From Blepharisma japonicum (taxonomy: Eukaryota; Ciliophora; Heterotrichea; Heterotrichida; Blepharismidae): a DNA stretch of 64,000 nucleotides. The stretch is from the NCBI GenBank assembly GCA_949751835.1, contig CATKHK010000022.1, positions 372,001 to 436,000 on the forward strand, written 5' to 3'. Positions 21,379 to 31,994 of this stretch are shown in pieces. The notes under the pieces are model-generated. The model made no database searches, was not told the origin of the DNA, and saw nothing but the letters and a program-made list of their open reading frames with translations. The translations under genes were made by a program, and so were the position numbers. Each line of letters opens with the position of its first letter. Within the stretch, counting starts at the first letter, position 1.

Positions 21379-22707
21379 TTATTCTTTGGCCGCAAATTCC
21401 TCTAATCCTTCCATAGTCATACTTGCAGGTCTTTCAATTGGCAGCATAAGCGCTCTATCCCATATAGTTGAAGCTGTACATCCTAAGGCTCTTGAAACAC
21501 CAAAAAGCACTGTATAAAATTCAAACTCCCTTAGCCCATAATAATAAAGCAAAGCTCCACTATGAGCATCTACATTTGGATAAGGATTTTGGGCTTTTCC
21601 ATGCTCTTTCAATACTCTTGGTATAACTTTATAGCACAATGCAACAATTTTGCAGAGGGGACAGTCATCAATTGATTTTTTCGCAAATTCCATTTGGACT
21701 AAAAATCTAGGGTCTGTAACTCTTAAAACTGCATGTCCATAGCCAGGTACTACTTTGCCGTTTTTCAAGGTTTCTTTGACATAGACTGCAATAGAATCTT
21801 CTTCTGCATTGTCTCCTACAACTTTCCATAGCTCTAAAAGCCATTTCAAGCATTCTTGGTTAGCAAGTCCATGAAGAGGCCCTGCTAAGCCATTTAGTCC
21901 TGCTGAATATGCTTTATAAACATCAGAAAGAGCTGATCCTACTAAATGAGTTGTATGGGAGCTTACATTACCTCCTTCGTGGTCACAATGGATAGTTAAA
22001 TAGAGTCTCATCAATTCAAAAAAGTTATTATCACTAAATCCCAACATCCTTCCAAAATTTTCACTTAAATCATATTTGATACTTGGATCACAAGTCTTTC
22101 CATCCTTGTACACATTATTGTATATAATTGCAGCCATCCCAGGCAATTTTGCAACTAAGCTTAAAGAGTCTTCTAATGTGGAGATCCAGTATTCACTTTT
22201 CTTGACACCTGCATCATATGCTTTCATAAATTCACTATCAGCTCCTAAGGACAAGACTCCCATTGATAATTGAGTCATAGGGTGCATATGTTTTGGCAAA
22301 GAATTAAGCAGGTCCAAGGTATGGGCTGGGATTTGGGACCTTTTAGCAAGCTCACCTCTAAGTTCTTCAACTTGGTCAAAGGTTGGGACTTCACCAGTCA
22401 ATAAAAGCCAATACATGGACTCTGGCATTGGTTCTCGGTATTTCCCATGCAAACGCTGCTGACATTCAGGGATTGACAACCCTCGGAATGTGATGCCTTT
22501 AAATGGGTCAAGTCTGGATGTTTCTGTTAGCAAAGCTTTCATTCCACGCATCCCACGAACAACTTGATCAATTGTTACTTGGTCTATTGGGACGTTTCCG
22601 TGCTCCTTTTTCAGTTTCGTAAGACGTTGACGGCTTTCGGCAATTTTGGCTTCCATTATCTGCTTGAGAGTTGAAATTCGCCTGAAATTTGCTCTTGAGA
22701 AGATCAT
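21379..22707 (-). CDS. CS: Citrate synthase, mitochondrial
   Basis: 442 residues, condensing acetyl-CoA and oxaloacetate to citrate in the TCA cycle. Active-site segments are intact: 'CDHEGGNVSSHTTHLVG' (His equivalent to H274 of pig CS), 'LAGPLHGLANQE' (H320) and 'NPYPNVDAHSGALL' (D375). 'VPGYGHAVLRVTDPR' is also characteristic of eukaryotic mitochondrial CS. The N-terminus MIFSRANFRRISTLKQI is an Arg-rich amphipathic presequence expected of a mitochondrial import signal. No introns or TGA codons needed. It lies between two pseudohelicase genes together with RSP3, with no functional link evident. Confidence 0.97.
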   Translation of the reverse strand: MIFSRANFRRISTLKQIMEAKIAESRQRLTKLKKEHGNVPIDQVTIDQVVRGMRGMKALLTETSRLDPFKGITFRGLSIPECQQRLHGKYREPMPESMYWLLLTGEVPTFDQVEELRGELAKRSQIPAHTLDLLNSLPKHMHPMTQLSMGVLSLGADSEFMKAYDAGVKKSEYWISTLEDSLSLVAKLPGMAAIIYNNVYKDGKTCDPSIKYDLSENFGRMLGFSDNNFFELMRLYLTIHCDHEGGNVSSHTTHLVGSALSDVYKAYSAGLNGLAGPLHGLANQECLKWLLELWKVVGDNAEEDSIAVYVKETLKNGKVVPGYGHAVLRVTDPRFLVQMEFAKKSIDDCPLCKIVALCYKVIPRVLKEHGKAQNPYPNVDAHSGALLYYYGLREFEFYTVLFGVSRALGCTASTIWDRALMLPIERPASMTMEGLEEFAAKE

Positions 22708-22948
22708 ATTTTACTAAATAATAATTTAGATTATTGGATATTGTATGGATAATTTTAATATTAATTACATTTATCCGTAAAATGTATGGGAAAACACGCA
22801 AAAAATGCTATCAGAAATTAAAGCAATTTTTATTGCAATATTATAGGTTTGAAGATCCATAAATTATATTTATAAAATACTATATAAAATCTCTTAAACC
22901 TTATGATCGTAATTCTTTATTATTTCCATTTATAAAAGAATAAATCGA

Positions 22949-25126
22949 TTAGTTTATTTCAAAATCAAAGACCGGTAAATCATGAGCCATCACATCAAGG
23001 AGTTTCTCTTCATTAATCTGGGCATTTGCATCTAGCGTTGTTCTCAATCTTTCTAAATCAAGCCCATCATACGCTTTCACGTTCTTGATCCATGCTAATA
23101 GCTCATTTCTAAAGAATCTTTGTGCAGCTTGATGTACAACAAACAGTGATAAATCTTCATTATGAGGCTGAATTAGTAAAATCCTATCTTCAATTATATC
23201 AATTTCATGAGGCCCATGGGCATCAGATGATTTTTCTTCAGCTTCTATCGATTCTTCGTGCTTCAGAGGAATTCTGATTCTGACCACAGCTGTTTCATGG
23301 CCTTCATCAGGCCAGCTTAAAGGTTCAATTTTCAGCTTTTCTTTGATGGGGTTAGACCCATCTTCTTTGTCCTTAGAAAAATATAGAGAAACAAAGGCAG
23401 CTACAAGGGCTTCATAAAGGGAATCTCTGATCCCATGCTCATGAGGAGCTTGCCATATTAAGCTTAAAGAAGTCCTAGGAACTGCAAAGTCAGCATAAGT
23501 GAGAATTTCCAATAGTTTAAGCTGAGTTTCTTTTGGACCTTGTGGCTCTTGAGGCTTTGCAGGGGCCTCAATAACTTTTGAAGGACTTTGAACTTCTTGA
23601 GGAACTTTTGAAGGACTCTCCGGGTCTGCATTTTCTGCATCTTGTGGAGGGCTTTCTAAAGATTCATCTTTATGATTTTCTTCAACACGTGATAGCTCTT
23701 CCATTGAGTGCTCTAAATTTTCAACAAATTGCAAATATTCCTGAAAATGCTGAGCTTTGATATTTTGATATACTAATGCTGGAGCTTTCATACAATTCAT
23801 AAGGTAATCTTGCAATAAGGCTGTAATTTCTTCATGGGTCAGCTCTTTTCCAAGTACTTCTTCCAATGATGAAAAAAATAGCAATAACTCCCCAAACTGT
23901 CCTCCTGGAGTCCCAATAATATGCTCCGCATATCTTCCATCAATATCATGCATAATATGCTTTGTTATTCCTTCCTCAGTAAGTCCATGAGCAATCACTT
24001 CTTCTTCAATCTTATTTTTAAATTCTAATCTTCTCTGTTCTGCCGCTCTTTTAGCTCTGAGTTCAGCTCTTTTTTTCTTCCTTTCTTCAGTCTCTTTTTG
24101 AAATTTAATTTGTTCTTGTCTTAATCTTTCTCGTCGAGCGTATTCTGAGGTTACAGCTTGTGAGTGAGAGTGCGTCAGATCGCGGCTGGCCTGCATTACA
24201 ATATTATCCAAAAACTCTTCAGTGCCTGCTTTTTTGTTTAAAATCGTGATCATTCTCTCTATAAGCCAAGGACTGAACTGGTCATGCATTGCTGCTGATT
24301 GTGGGTTGCTGAACGTTCCAACATTTATAAGGTCAGTTTCTGCATCTCTATTTAAGGTTCTTAAATAGCGCTTGGCTACAATTCTAGCTATATATTTTTG
24401 ATGGGCTGTCTGCATTTGTTCACGCCTGACTTTGATTTGAAGCTGTCGGCGAGCTGATTCTTCCTCTCTTCTGATGTCTTCAGCTTCAACTCTTTGAATC
24501 TCTAAAAGCTCAGCATTTCTTATTTGCTCAAATTCTCTTCTATGTTTTATCATGATATCTGTTTCAAATTCTTCAAGAATTTCCATTCTAGCATGCTCTA
24601 ATGATTTGGCTACAATAACTTCTAAGATTGGCTCTACCTCAGTATCAAATTCAAACAGTTCGCCGTCTTCTATTTGGGTTTTTTTATTTATTCCTTTCTT
24701 GTTTTCAATAAACAAAGGAGTTGGAGGGCGATCGACGAAAAATTCAAATTGTGTAGCATTGTTTGCATTTGGTGGAGTTTCTAAGGATTCCAATAAATTA
24801 TCTTCAACTTCGACAGCTTTTGGCTCAGTTTCTATTATGTCTTCTTCAACTTTTTGGGATTCTTCTCTTTGCTGCTCTTCAAGCTCCTGTTTTCTTTCTT
24901 TTTCTCGGCGTCGTCGATTTCGTTCCATTTCTTGTTGACGCTCGATTTCTTGTTGGGTTGATGCGGGGATTATCATGGCTGCATAGGTATTTCCACGAAC
25001 AATACGGCGATCGTACATGATATTTGCTGGGGGTGGAAGAGGCTCAGGCTCTCGGTATTTTGATTTAGGAGCTTGTATTGTACGAGGCTCTGAGGCGAAT
25101 TGGTAATTGTCTGAAAGAGTTGCCAT
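22949..25126 (-). CDS. RSPH3: Radial spoke protein 3 (RSP3)
   Basis: 725 residues. RSP3 is the dimeric backbone that anchors axonemal radial spokes to doublet microtubules. The signature 'NIMYDRRIVRGNTYAAMI' near residue 35-52 and 'EVEPILEVIVAKSLEHARMEILEE' (about 165-190) are diagnostic. The rest of the core is charged helix, as in the family. The C-terminal ~300 residues (Pro/Glu linker followed by an ordered segment ending PVFDFEIN) are an extension compared with Chlamydomonas RSP3 (about 516 aa). No intron or TGA codon is needed. A pseudogene of another spoke component, RSPH4/6, lies at 39925. Confidence 0.95.
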   Translation of the reverse strand: MATLSDNYQFASEPRTIQAPKSKYREPEPLPPPANIMYDRRIVRGNTYAAMIIPASTQQEIERQQEMERNRRRREKERKQELEEQQREESQKVEEDIIETEPKAVEVEDNLLESLETPPNANNATQFEFFVDRPPTPLFIENKKGINKKTQIEDGELFEFDTEVEPILEVIVAKSLEHARMEILEEFETDIMIKHRREFEQIRNAELLEIQRVEAEDIRREEESARRQLQIKVRREQMQTAHQKYIARIVAKRYLRTLNRDAETDLINVGTFSNPQSAAMHDQFSPWLIERMITILNKKAGTEEFLDNIVMQASRDLTHSHSQAVTSEYARRERLRQEQIKFQKETEERKKKRAELRAKRAAEQRRLEFKNKIEEEVIAHGLTEEGITKHIMHDIDGRYAEHIIGTPGGQFGELLLFFSSLEEVLGKELTHEEITALLQDYLMNCMKAPALVYQNIKAQHFQEYLQFVENLEHSMEELSRVEENHKDESLESPPQDAENADPESPSKVPQEVQSPSKVIEAPAKPQEPQGPKETQLKLLEILTYADFAVPRTSLSLIWQAPHEHGIRDSLYEALVAAFVSLYFSKDKEDGSNPIKEKLKIEPLSWPDEGHETAVVRIRIPLKHEESIEAEEKSSDAHGPHEIDIIEDRILLIQPHNEDLSLFVVHQAAQRFFRNELLAWIKNVKAYDGLDLERLRTTLDANAQINEEKLLDVMAHDLPVFDFEIN

Positions 25127-25390
25127 TTAATAACTGTTAGAAGGATTATAAAGTTTATTAAGGAAATCTGATGTTTAGCTATAGAAATGATAGGAGCTTG
25201 AAAAGATAGTGATAATAAATTTAAAAAGAGTTTAATAAAAGTCCAAAATTTTTTTTAATAGAAAATCAATCTTTCAATTAAAATTTTATTTACGAAAGAT
25301 AATAGTGCCTTTTAATTTTTGCAGGATAAACTTTATAATTTGATATAACAACAAAATTATAGATTTAGTTATTTCTTAATAAGATTCACG

Positions 25391-26602
25391 ATGGCTGATT
25401 CAGATAATTTTTTCACACTTGAGTCTAACAGAGAAATCTCCCCAATAGAAGCTTATGAAGATATTCCATTAAAAGAGCCTCTTTTAGAAGTCTTAGATGA
25501 AGAAGAAATAAGAGAGCATCCTCTTCCACTCCACAAGCATTGCTTGCGTGCATTTCTTGAAGAGCGCAGAATTATTTTATTTTCTCCTCCTGCAACAGGG
25601 AAAGGCTCTCTTCTCGCTTTAGCTATTTTTCAACTTTTTGATTTTCGCCGTAGGCTCCCTCAAGTATTGATCCTTGAACCAAGAAAGTATTTAGTTAGTG
25701 AAATGTATAATACTCTACAAAAATGAGGAAAACATTTTTCTCCTTCTATATTGCAAACTACAGGAGAATCAAATTTTTCGGTAGACTTAAATTCAGCAAA
25801 AACAGCACAAATTATTGTTGGGACAACTGGAAGAATTTTAAGCATGGTCAACAAAAGACGTGATTACTTCAATATGGTGGAAATCGTCGTAGTAGATGCT
25901 GGAGGTGGCTTACAAAGAAATAATTCATATCAAGAATCTCAAAGGAAAAGTAAATATGATGAGGGTCCTACACCTATAGAAGTCCTTAAAAGGCTCCATG
26001 AAAACGTCAGAACTTGGTGAATTTCTTGTACAAAGGATGAAGATTTTATAGCAAAGATTGTCACTCAAACAAGGGATCCTATCATTTTAAACACTGCTAT
26101 TACTGTCCCTGTGCCAGAAGGATTGATTCACTATAAGGTTAGTTGTAGGAATTCTGACGAAAAGCTTCAAAAATTGAATATATTACTGAATAGAAACCCA
26201 AGAGTGCAGAAGGTTATTTATTGTAGAAGTGACGAGACAATGATGGATTTGCAAAGCGAGCTTGAGGAAAGATGAAGCACTTTTATATTGATCCATAACA
26301 TGGAAAATAAAAATTTGGTGCAGCTACTTCAAGAGTTCAAAAATAAAGGATTTTTAATATGCATTTGTGCATCAAAAAGATATATAATTAGGCAAATTGA
26401 TACATTAGAGCCTATTGAAGTGTATAATTTCGATATGCCGAGAAAGAATGAAAAATATATCAAAAGAATAAGAAGAAATGGCTTTCTAAAGCGTGATACA
26501 GTTTTTTCTTTTATTTCTTCTGAAGAAGATAGAGAAATGATTAGAGAAATTGAAGATTCGTATGGATATCAGATAGCTGAGTTTGAGTCCAACCTTAATT
26601 AG
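25391..26602 (+). CDS. eIF4A-like DEAD-box pseudohelicase, copy 2
   Basis: 403 residues and the paralogue of 20002-21213, sharing the start MADS(D/E) and the full eIF4A-like layout. The same catalytic losses occur: motif I is PATGKGSLL, DEAD is VVVDAGGG, motif III is lost ('WWISCTKDEDF'), and HRIGRxGR is KRIRRNGF. That both copies keep identical degenerate motifs (PPATGK, DAGGG, RIRRNGF) while diverging elsewhere indicates selection on the altered motifs. TGA at 25724-25726, 26018-26020 and in 'ERWSTF' encode Trp. It stands divergently to RSP3, 264 bp away. Confidence 0.85.
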
Positions 26603-27295
26603 TAGCTTTATTTAATATTAGCAAATCTGAGTTGTTAAAGTATGGTAAAATATAATTTTCAAGGCTTTGGTTGTCTCAATTACTAGTTATGTATTTATTA
26701 TTGTGGCAGAAATAGGTGATAATAGCTAAAAAGTAAATTTCAAAATTTTTAAAATTTTAAATGATTTATCGAGATAGCTAATTGCCTTAAATTATAATAA
26801 AAGCTGCCAACTTCTTATAATCTTGAAGGAATAAAATATAATTTTTATTGTTAGGCTTAATAAAATTGGCCATTATAAAATGTAAAATTGGCCGCAATTA
26901 TCAATTGCTTGTTAGGAACCTTCATTAATTTTGTAATATTCTACAGTTATTAACAATATCAAATTTTCTCATCAATAATTAAGACCAAAGCGAAATAGGT
27001 TTAAAATATAATTTCCACAAGAATCTTCTGATTTTAGTTTTACCTATACTTTTTACCTTTATTTTTCTTCGATGCTTCTTATTTTAATAAAATAAAACAC
27101 AAATGTCTCTTCATTTCTTTTTCTCAAGACTTCTCAGTTACATGGATATTGTCTATGAATAAAATTCCTTTATCAAAAGGTCTATATGAATTCCCATATT
27201 TGAAAAATAGCTCAGTCCCTTTTCAGACTGGTTAAAAATATCAGTGTCGAACTTATGGAGTTTTATGAAAGCAAATATGAGATAATTAATTTTAC
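26603..27295. other. Long AT-rich intergenic region
   Basis: About 690 bp between two plus-strand genes, AT-rich with stops in every frame. No RNA gene, repeat or pseudogene recognised. Confidence 0.5.
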
Positions 27296-27736
27296 ATGAT
27301 GGAATCAAGAATTAACACAAACTCAATCACAAATTCCTTTGTTCTTGGGTTTCCAAGCATGCTTACGCATAAGAAAAAAATAAATAAAACAACTCCAAAT
27401 AGTTACAAAAGTGATTTTCACCTCCCAGAAATTTCAAAGAAAAAAAGTAACACGAATATTGATAGATATCATAAACAAAGGTCTTTTCTTAGTGATGAAT
27501 TAGGAGAAAAAACCCTATCAAGAACCTCTTCAAATTCTACACAGCCAAACGAAGTTTATCTACCATATATTTATGCACAGTGTGGAATAAGTGCATTTCA
27601 GCCTGAAATTATCAATAGCTATGAAGGTCTCTTTTTAGAAAGAAAAACTTCTTGCATAAATTTACTGAAAATGGAAGGCACTCGAAGTTCTCATTCAACG
27701 TACATTAGACATAAAACTACAATAATAAAAACGTAA
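27296..27736 (+). CDS. Small paralogous protein A (146 aa)
   Basis: A 146-codon frame starting MMESRINTNS (a second ATG follows immediately). It shares a conserved C-terminal block with the next gene: 'NEVYLPYIYAQCGIS', then ERK..CINLLK. The N-terminal half is basic and disordered with 'HLPEISKKK' matching 'SLPQLSNRK' in the paralogue. No known domain. The pair is a local tandem duplication whose conserved YLPYIYAQ core is probably a binding motif (inference). Confidence 0.7.
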   Translation: MMESRINTNSITNSFVLGFPSMLTHKKKINKTTPNSYKSDFHLPEISKKKSNTNIDRYHKQRSFLSDELGEKTLSRTSSNSTQPNEVYLPYIYAQCGISAFQPEIINSYEGLFLERKTSCINLLKMEGTRSSHSTYIRHKTTIIKT

Positions 27737-28237
27737 AGAAAGTAAAGTTCTGAAATTTTAAAGCTAATTTGAAATTTTACTAAATTTGATTTTATCTAGG
27801 TTTTTTTTAGATTCTGATGAAAATGGTTTATAGATGATATCAATCGTTTAGAATTGTTTTATTAAAGTTTTCTAATTGTTCTCAATTAAAAGGATAGCCG
27901 AGTATGAAATTCAAATAAAAATTCATAGAAATTTTTTAATTTAATGATTCTTTAATATCAAAAGATTTACTTTTCAACCATTTTCCAAATGTTTATTAAA
28001 CCTCAAAACTTAAAAATAGTCATTCGAATTATAAATCAAATATGAAATTCAATTCTAAATAATTTTTGTTACATTGTATCAACTTCTAATATAAAATCCT
28101 TTCTATCTCGTTTTCACTTAATAAGAAAATCATTCTATTCTATTTATTATGAAAAAATGATCATAATTTCGAACTGATCAAAAAATAAGGCAAGCTTTAA
28201 TATTTCCATTAGAAAATCATAAATTTTAACAAATATC
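27737..28237. other. Intergenic region between paralogous genes
   Basis: About 500 bp, AT-rich, no feature recognised. Confidence 0.5.
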
Positions 28238-28672
28238 ATGGAATCTGGATATAGATCAACAACAGTTAAAAAGTCCTTTATCTTGAACATCCCAACCATA
28301 ATATCAGATATTAATAAAACCCCTAGAAATACCAAAATAACCCGAAGGAAAACTGTTGCTTTAAGTCTGCCCCAACTTTCTAACAGAAAACTTCTAACGA
28401 TAAGAAATCCGCTAAGGACATCCAAAACTATGCCAATCTGTCAAACTGAAAAACCTTTTACAAGAGTTAATTCACCAATTGCAAATGAAGCATATTTACC
28501 ATACATATATGCGCAGTATGGAATCAGCGTTTTAAAAGAAATAAACTCGCTTAAATCTTTAGGCACTTTCAATGAAAGACGAGACGCCTGCATAAATTTG
28601 CTGAAAGATGAAACCAATGAAAATTCATTGCCCGACATAATTAGGAGAAATACTACAACTTGTTTTGTATAA
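28238..28672 (+). CDS. Small paralogous protein B (144 aa)
   Basis: A 144-codon frame starting MESGYRSTTVKK, paralogous to the gene at 27296. Shared features are MES start, 'NEAYLPYIYAQYGIS' and 'ERRDACINLLK', while the rest diverges strongly. No known family. The conserved core with diverged flanks shows both copies are expressed proteins rather than chance frames. Confidence 0.7.
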   Translation: MESGYRSTTVKKSFILNIPTIISDINKTPRNTKITRRKTVALSLPQLSNRKLLTIRNPLRTSKTMPICQTEKPFTRVNSPIANEAYLPYIYAQYGISVLKEINSLKSLGTFNERRDACINLLKDETNENSLPDIIRRNTTTCFV

Positions 28673-29011
28673 ACAAGGTAATAATACTGATAAACATTAG
28701 TAGAGTAGAGTATTTTGCTATAAATTATTGTAGCTTAGTTTTGTTAATAAATTTGCCAGAATTTACATGATTTCTACCCATGCGGATTATAATATGGATT
28801 AATTCGAACCACTGCAAAATGGAATAATTTAGAATTCACTTAAACCCTTTATTAAAATTAATTCAAAATAAATCTTCAATTTTTAAATATCCTTTACTGC
28901 CCATAAAATCTACTTTCTTCCTGCTCATTTATTTCCATTACATTTTTAACTAAATTAAATGGTTTCATCTATTTTATTTTAATATCCAAAAGTAAAAAAC
29001 TCACCTATAAT
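28673..29011. other. Intergenic region
   Basis: About 340 bp upstream of the SIN1 gene, AT-rich, no feature recognised. Confidence 0.5.
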
Positions 29012-30487
29012 ATGGAGTTCACAGAAGCTTACGAACTTAACAGAATGCTCAAATTATCAAAAAACCCTCTACGCATTGACACAGCTCGCAAAGACTCAAG
29101 CGACAAAAACGCAGACTTCAACTCAAGCATCGAAAACGATTTATTTTATTCACCACCAAATACACCACCAACTGATCCAAATCCGACAAATACAAAACAA
29201 GCTAAAGATAACGACCGAAAACTCAACCCGCAATCGCCTACAATTACTAACGCCGACTCACCAATTGAAATTGAGCCGGATTATTCATATAAAACTGAAT
29301 CATTAGCTGGCTCAAGAAAACAGTCAAGTTTGACAAAATCTCTTATGCGAACGGACTTAGGAAAAGAAGACGTGCTAAGTCCGGATACGACCCAAATGAA
29401 TATTTTTTTGTTTTCCACAAAGACTAATCTTTGGGTAACTTTGCCGAAAAATGCCACTGGTGAACAATTAATTGCGAAAATTATTTCACTGTACAGCCGG
29501 ACTGGGAAACAAATCGAGTTTCCATTGCCAAATGGAAATCTACCTGAAGCGTATGAATTGTATATGGTTGACGATGACACAAATTTACCAGAATTTGATT
29601 TACTGATTGATAGAAAGAAAAAAATAAGGGATTTAGGGGTAGAAACACTAGCGTTTTGTGCGATAGAAAACTATTCAGCTGAGACAAAAAAAGTTGAGGC
29701 AAAAGAGCCTGAAGCGGTTGAAGAAGGCGATGGGATATATTTGAAAATTGACTTTGATGGACAAGTTATAAAGATTCTGACTGACCCAGAAAGTACATTA
29801 AAAGATGCATTAAAGGTGGTACAAGAAAAAACTCCAGGATCAGGCTATCTAAACCCTGATGATTATCAGTTTAAAATTTGGGTGAACTTAGAAGAAGCCC
29901 TTCAGCAAGAAGATTGCATTGTGGATATAAATTTGCAAATTAAGACAATAGGGACCACAGAGTTAAAATTAAAGAAAAAGAGTTTTGCGGACTCTCCAAC
30001 ACTTGAACATAGACAGACAGTGAGGAGAATGACGCCTAGTGTGAAAGAAGAATCGAAATTTGACCCTGAAATGAATATTATGTCAAAAGCTCAAGCTTGT
30101 GCTTACCATGAATACGCAGTCATAAAAACCAATAAAAGAGGAAAGCGACAAATTCGAGTTCTAGGAATTGACCAACTTAGATTATATAATATGACACAAT
30201 CGGAAGCAAAGAAAAACCTGAAACAAAAAGCTGCTACAAATACTGAAAAATCTGTTATGAGAAACAAGCTTGTAGGCTTGTTTAGACAAGTTACACATCA
30301 CCCAGAAATTCCGATTGCGAACATACACAAAGTTGCACAAGATGAGAAAAACCTGAGCTGCTTTTATATCGAGTATACAGAAGGTAATGATAGGAAAACC
30401 AAACTATACGAAACTGAGAGTTCCAGTATTGCTTCAGAAGTAATCGCAAAAATTTCGAAGCTTATGACTTTGGTAAGAAATATTTAG
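29012..30487 (+). CDS. MAPKAP1: SIN1/MAPKAP1 (Avo1) subunit of TOR complex 2
   Basis: 491 residues. SIN1 recruits AGC-kinase substrates to TORC2. The CRIM domain (about 130-215) is recognisable from 'LWVTLPKNATGEQLIAKI' and 'PEAYELYMVDDDTNLPEF' followed by 'IRDLGVETLAFC'. A Ras-binding-like ubiquitin fold follows (about 240-310, 'DGIYLKIDFDGQVIKIL'), then a C-terminal PH domain (about 355-490, 'YHEYAVIKTNKRGKRQIRVL' start, 'SSSIASEVIAKISKLM' final helix). The N-terminal 120 residues are disordered. The three-domain order is that of the family. No intron or TGA codon needed. Confidence 0.85.
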   Translation: MEFTEAYELNRMLKLSKNPLRIDTARKDSSDKNADFNSSIENDLFYSPPNTPPTDPNPTNTKQAKDNDRKLNPQSPTITNADSPIEIEPDYSYKTESLAGSRKQSSLTKSLMRTDLGKEDVLSPDTTQMNIFLFSTKTNLWVTLPKNATGEQLIAKIISLYSRTGKQIEFPLPNGNLPEAYELYMVDDDTNLPEFDLLIDRKKKIRDLGVETLAFCAIENYSAETKKVEAKEPEAVEEGDGIYLKIDFDGQVIKILTDPESTLKDALKVVQEKTPGSGYLNPDDYQFKIWVNLEEALQQEDCIVDINLQIKTIGTTELKLKKKSFADSPTLEHRQTVRRMTPSVKEESKFDPEMNIMSKAQACAYHEYAVIKTNKRGKRQIRVLGIDQLRLYNMTQSEAKKNLKQKAATNTEKSVMRNKLVGLFRQVTHHPEIPIANIHKVAQDEKNLSCFYIEYTEGNDRKTKLYETESSSIASEVIAKISKLMTLVRNI

Positions 30488-30671
30488 AACATTTCTGATA
30501 CTTCAAGAGAAGAAAGTAAATAAATATAATATGCATTGATAAACAATTGGAAAATTATAAATATTTTTTAATTTTTTTAAAGTAATCATCATTAAGCTGC
30601 AATTTGTCAAAATATTTTCTTAATTTTCATATTAAATTATTTGCTTTTCCGTTTCTTTTATCAAATTTAAT

Positions 30672-31994
30672 ATGGGAAAAACAAAGAAGAAGTTAAAGCA
30701 AAAACCAAGTGAACCTGAAAAACAAAGCCCATTAGTTCTTCATATGCAAGAGCACAATTCAGAACTCTATAAGATATACAAATCTTTTCAAAGCCACGAA
30801 GATCAAGTTAATCTAATTGATAACGCTGAAGAGATACTCCAGCAAACTATTGATGTTTTAGAGCTTTTTTCTGGTGATTTTTCTTCACTTTTGAACTCAT
30901 TTATTAATTTAATCCGTGCCCAACACCCAGAAAGTCAATATCAAACCTATCAAGAATTCCTAAATCTCTTTGCAGTTTTAGCAGTTTCTAACAGTCTAAA
31001 ATCTTACAAATCTATTCAAATCCAACGAGTCTTCGCTGAAACCATCTTAAAATCAATAAAAGAGTTCAAAAAACTGTCCCATCAATTCAAAGAGCCTGAA
31101 GAAGCTGCCACAATTAAAAATATTTTAGAAATCTTAAATAAGCGCAGAGAAACAATAAAAGGAAATCCAAATGACAATATTTCTTTTAGTTTCCGTAAAG
31201 AAATAACTCCACAGGAGGCAAAAGGAATTCAAGATCTTTTTGATTTTTACTCAAAGCAGCATCTTATGGTAGGGAGATCAGCCACTTTTGATTATATTGG
31301 GGAAAGCATTGATATTATTGACTCAGGCAGTTTTTTATATTTTGCTAAATGCTTTGGATTATTTAGTGATAAAAAAGTGGAAGGAAAAAGATTTTTGACA
31401 AGAAAAGAAGTGCTTGATATCTTCAAAAGCTGTGCGCAACTGCAAAAAAATATGAATTTTGAAGGGTTCAAACTTGCTTTGGATGAAATTGCAAAATTAT
31501 TATTTAATAAAGAATATGATAAATTGCTATCAGTTCCATGCTCTGGGCTTGGATTAGACGAAAAAAGAATAATGCTTTATGAATATATAAAATGTGGTGA
31601 TTCAAAGTATGTCCATCAAAATTGTAAACCCATAGGCAAAACATTTTGTAATTCAATAGATGATGGTCCTAGAATTCCGATTGATGACCCTAGTAGAAAA
31701 TATAAATTCAAACCAAGTGAAGAAGTTAAAGAAAAACTAACTTTGTATAAAAAAGAAAAAGAAATGAAAGAAAAAGCAAGCAGAGAGAAAGAAAGTCCAG
31801 AGAGAGTCACAAAAATTGTGAAAAGAAAACCCCCACAAGCACCAGTAGAAAGAAGCTTAATAGAAGAGCCACAAAGGAGAAAACAAGATGTACTGAGTAT
31901 GAAAGATATTAATAGTGTATCATATCAAGATATTGAAAACACGGAAAATCTAGATGAGTTAATAGCGGGTAGCTCCAGTGAGGAAGAATACTAA
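30672..31994 (+). CDS. Hypothetical protein, 440 aa, mostly helical
   Basis: A 440-codon frame starting MGKTKKKLKQKP. It is predominantly alpha-helical with a folded-looking central part ('KRFLTRKEVLDIFKSCAQLQ' and 'MNFEGFKLALDEIAKLLFNK', spacing reminiscent of an EF-hand pair without canonical calcium loops). The C-terminal ~110 residues are charged and disordered, ending SSSEEEY. The EF-hand-like helices and the K/E tail suggest a structural cytoskeletal or ciliary protein, but I recognise no family. Confidence 0.7.
   Translation: MGKTKKKLKQKPSEPEKQSPLVLHMQEHNSELYKIYKSFQSHEDQVNLIDNAEEILQQTIDVLELFSGDFSSLLNSFINLIRAQHPESQYQTYQEFLNLFAVLAVSNSLKSYKSIQIQRVFAETILKSIKEFKKLSHQFKEPEEAATIKNILEILNKRRETIKGNPNDNISFSFRKEITPQEAKGIQDLFDFYSKQHLMVGRSATFDYIGESIDIIDSGSFLYFAKCFGLFSDKKVEGKRFLTRKEVLDIFKSCAQLQKNMNFEGFKLALDEIAKLLFNKEYDKLLSVPCSGLGLDEKRIMLYEYIKCGDSKYVHQNCKPIGKTFCNSIDDGPRIPIDDPSRKYKFKPSEEVKEKLTLYKKEKEMKEKASREKESPERVTKIVKRKPPQAPVERSLIEEPQRRKQDVLSMKDINSVSYQDIENTENLDELIAGSSSEEEY

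Noticed and set aside
24552-25020. Ser/Phe-rich plus-strand frames opposite RSP3
   Set aside because: Antisense shadows of the Glu/Arg-rich RSP3 coding region.
28147-28425. Hydrophobic minus-strand frame opposite the small paralogue B
   Set aside because: Antisense shadow; the plus strand is supported by its paralogue at 27296.
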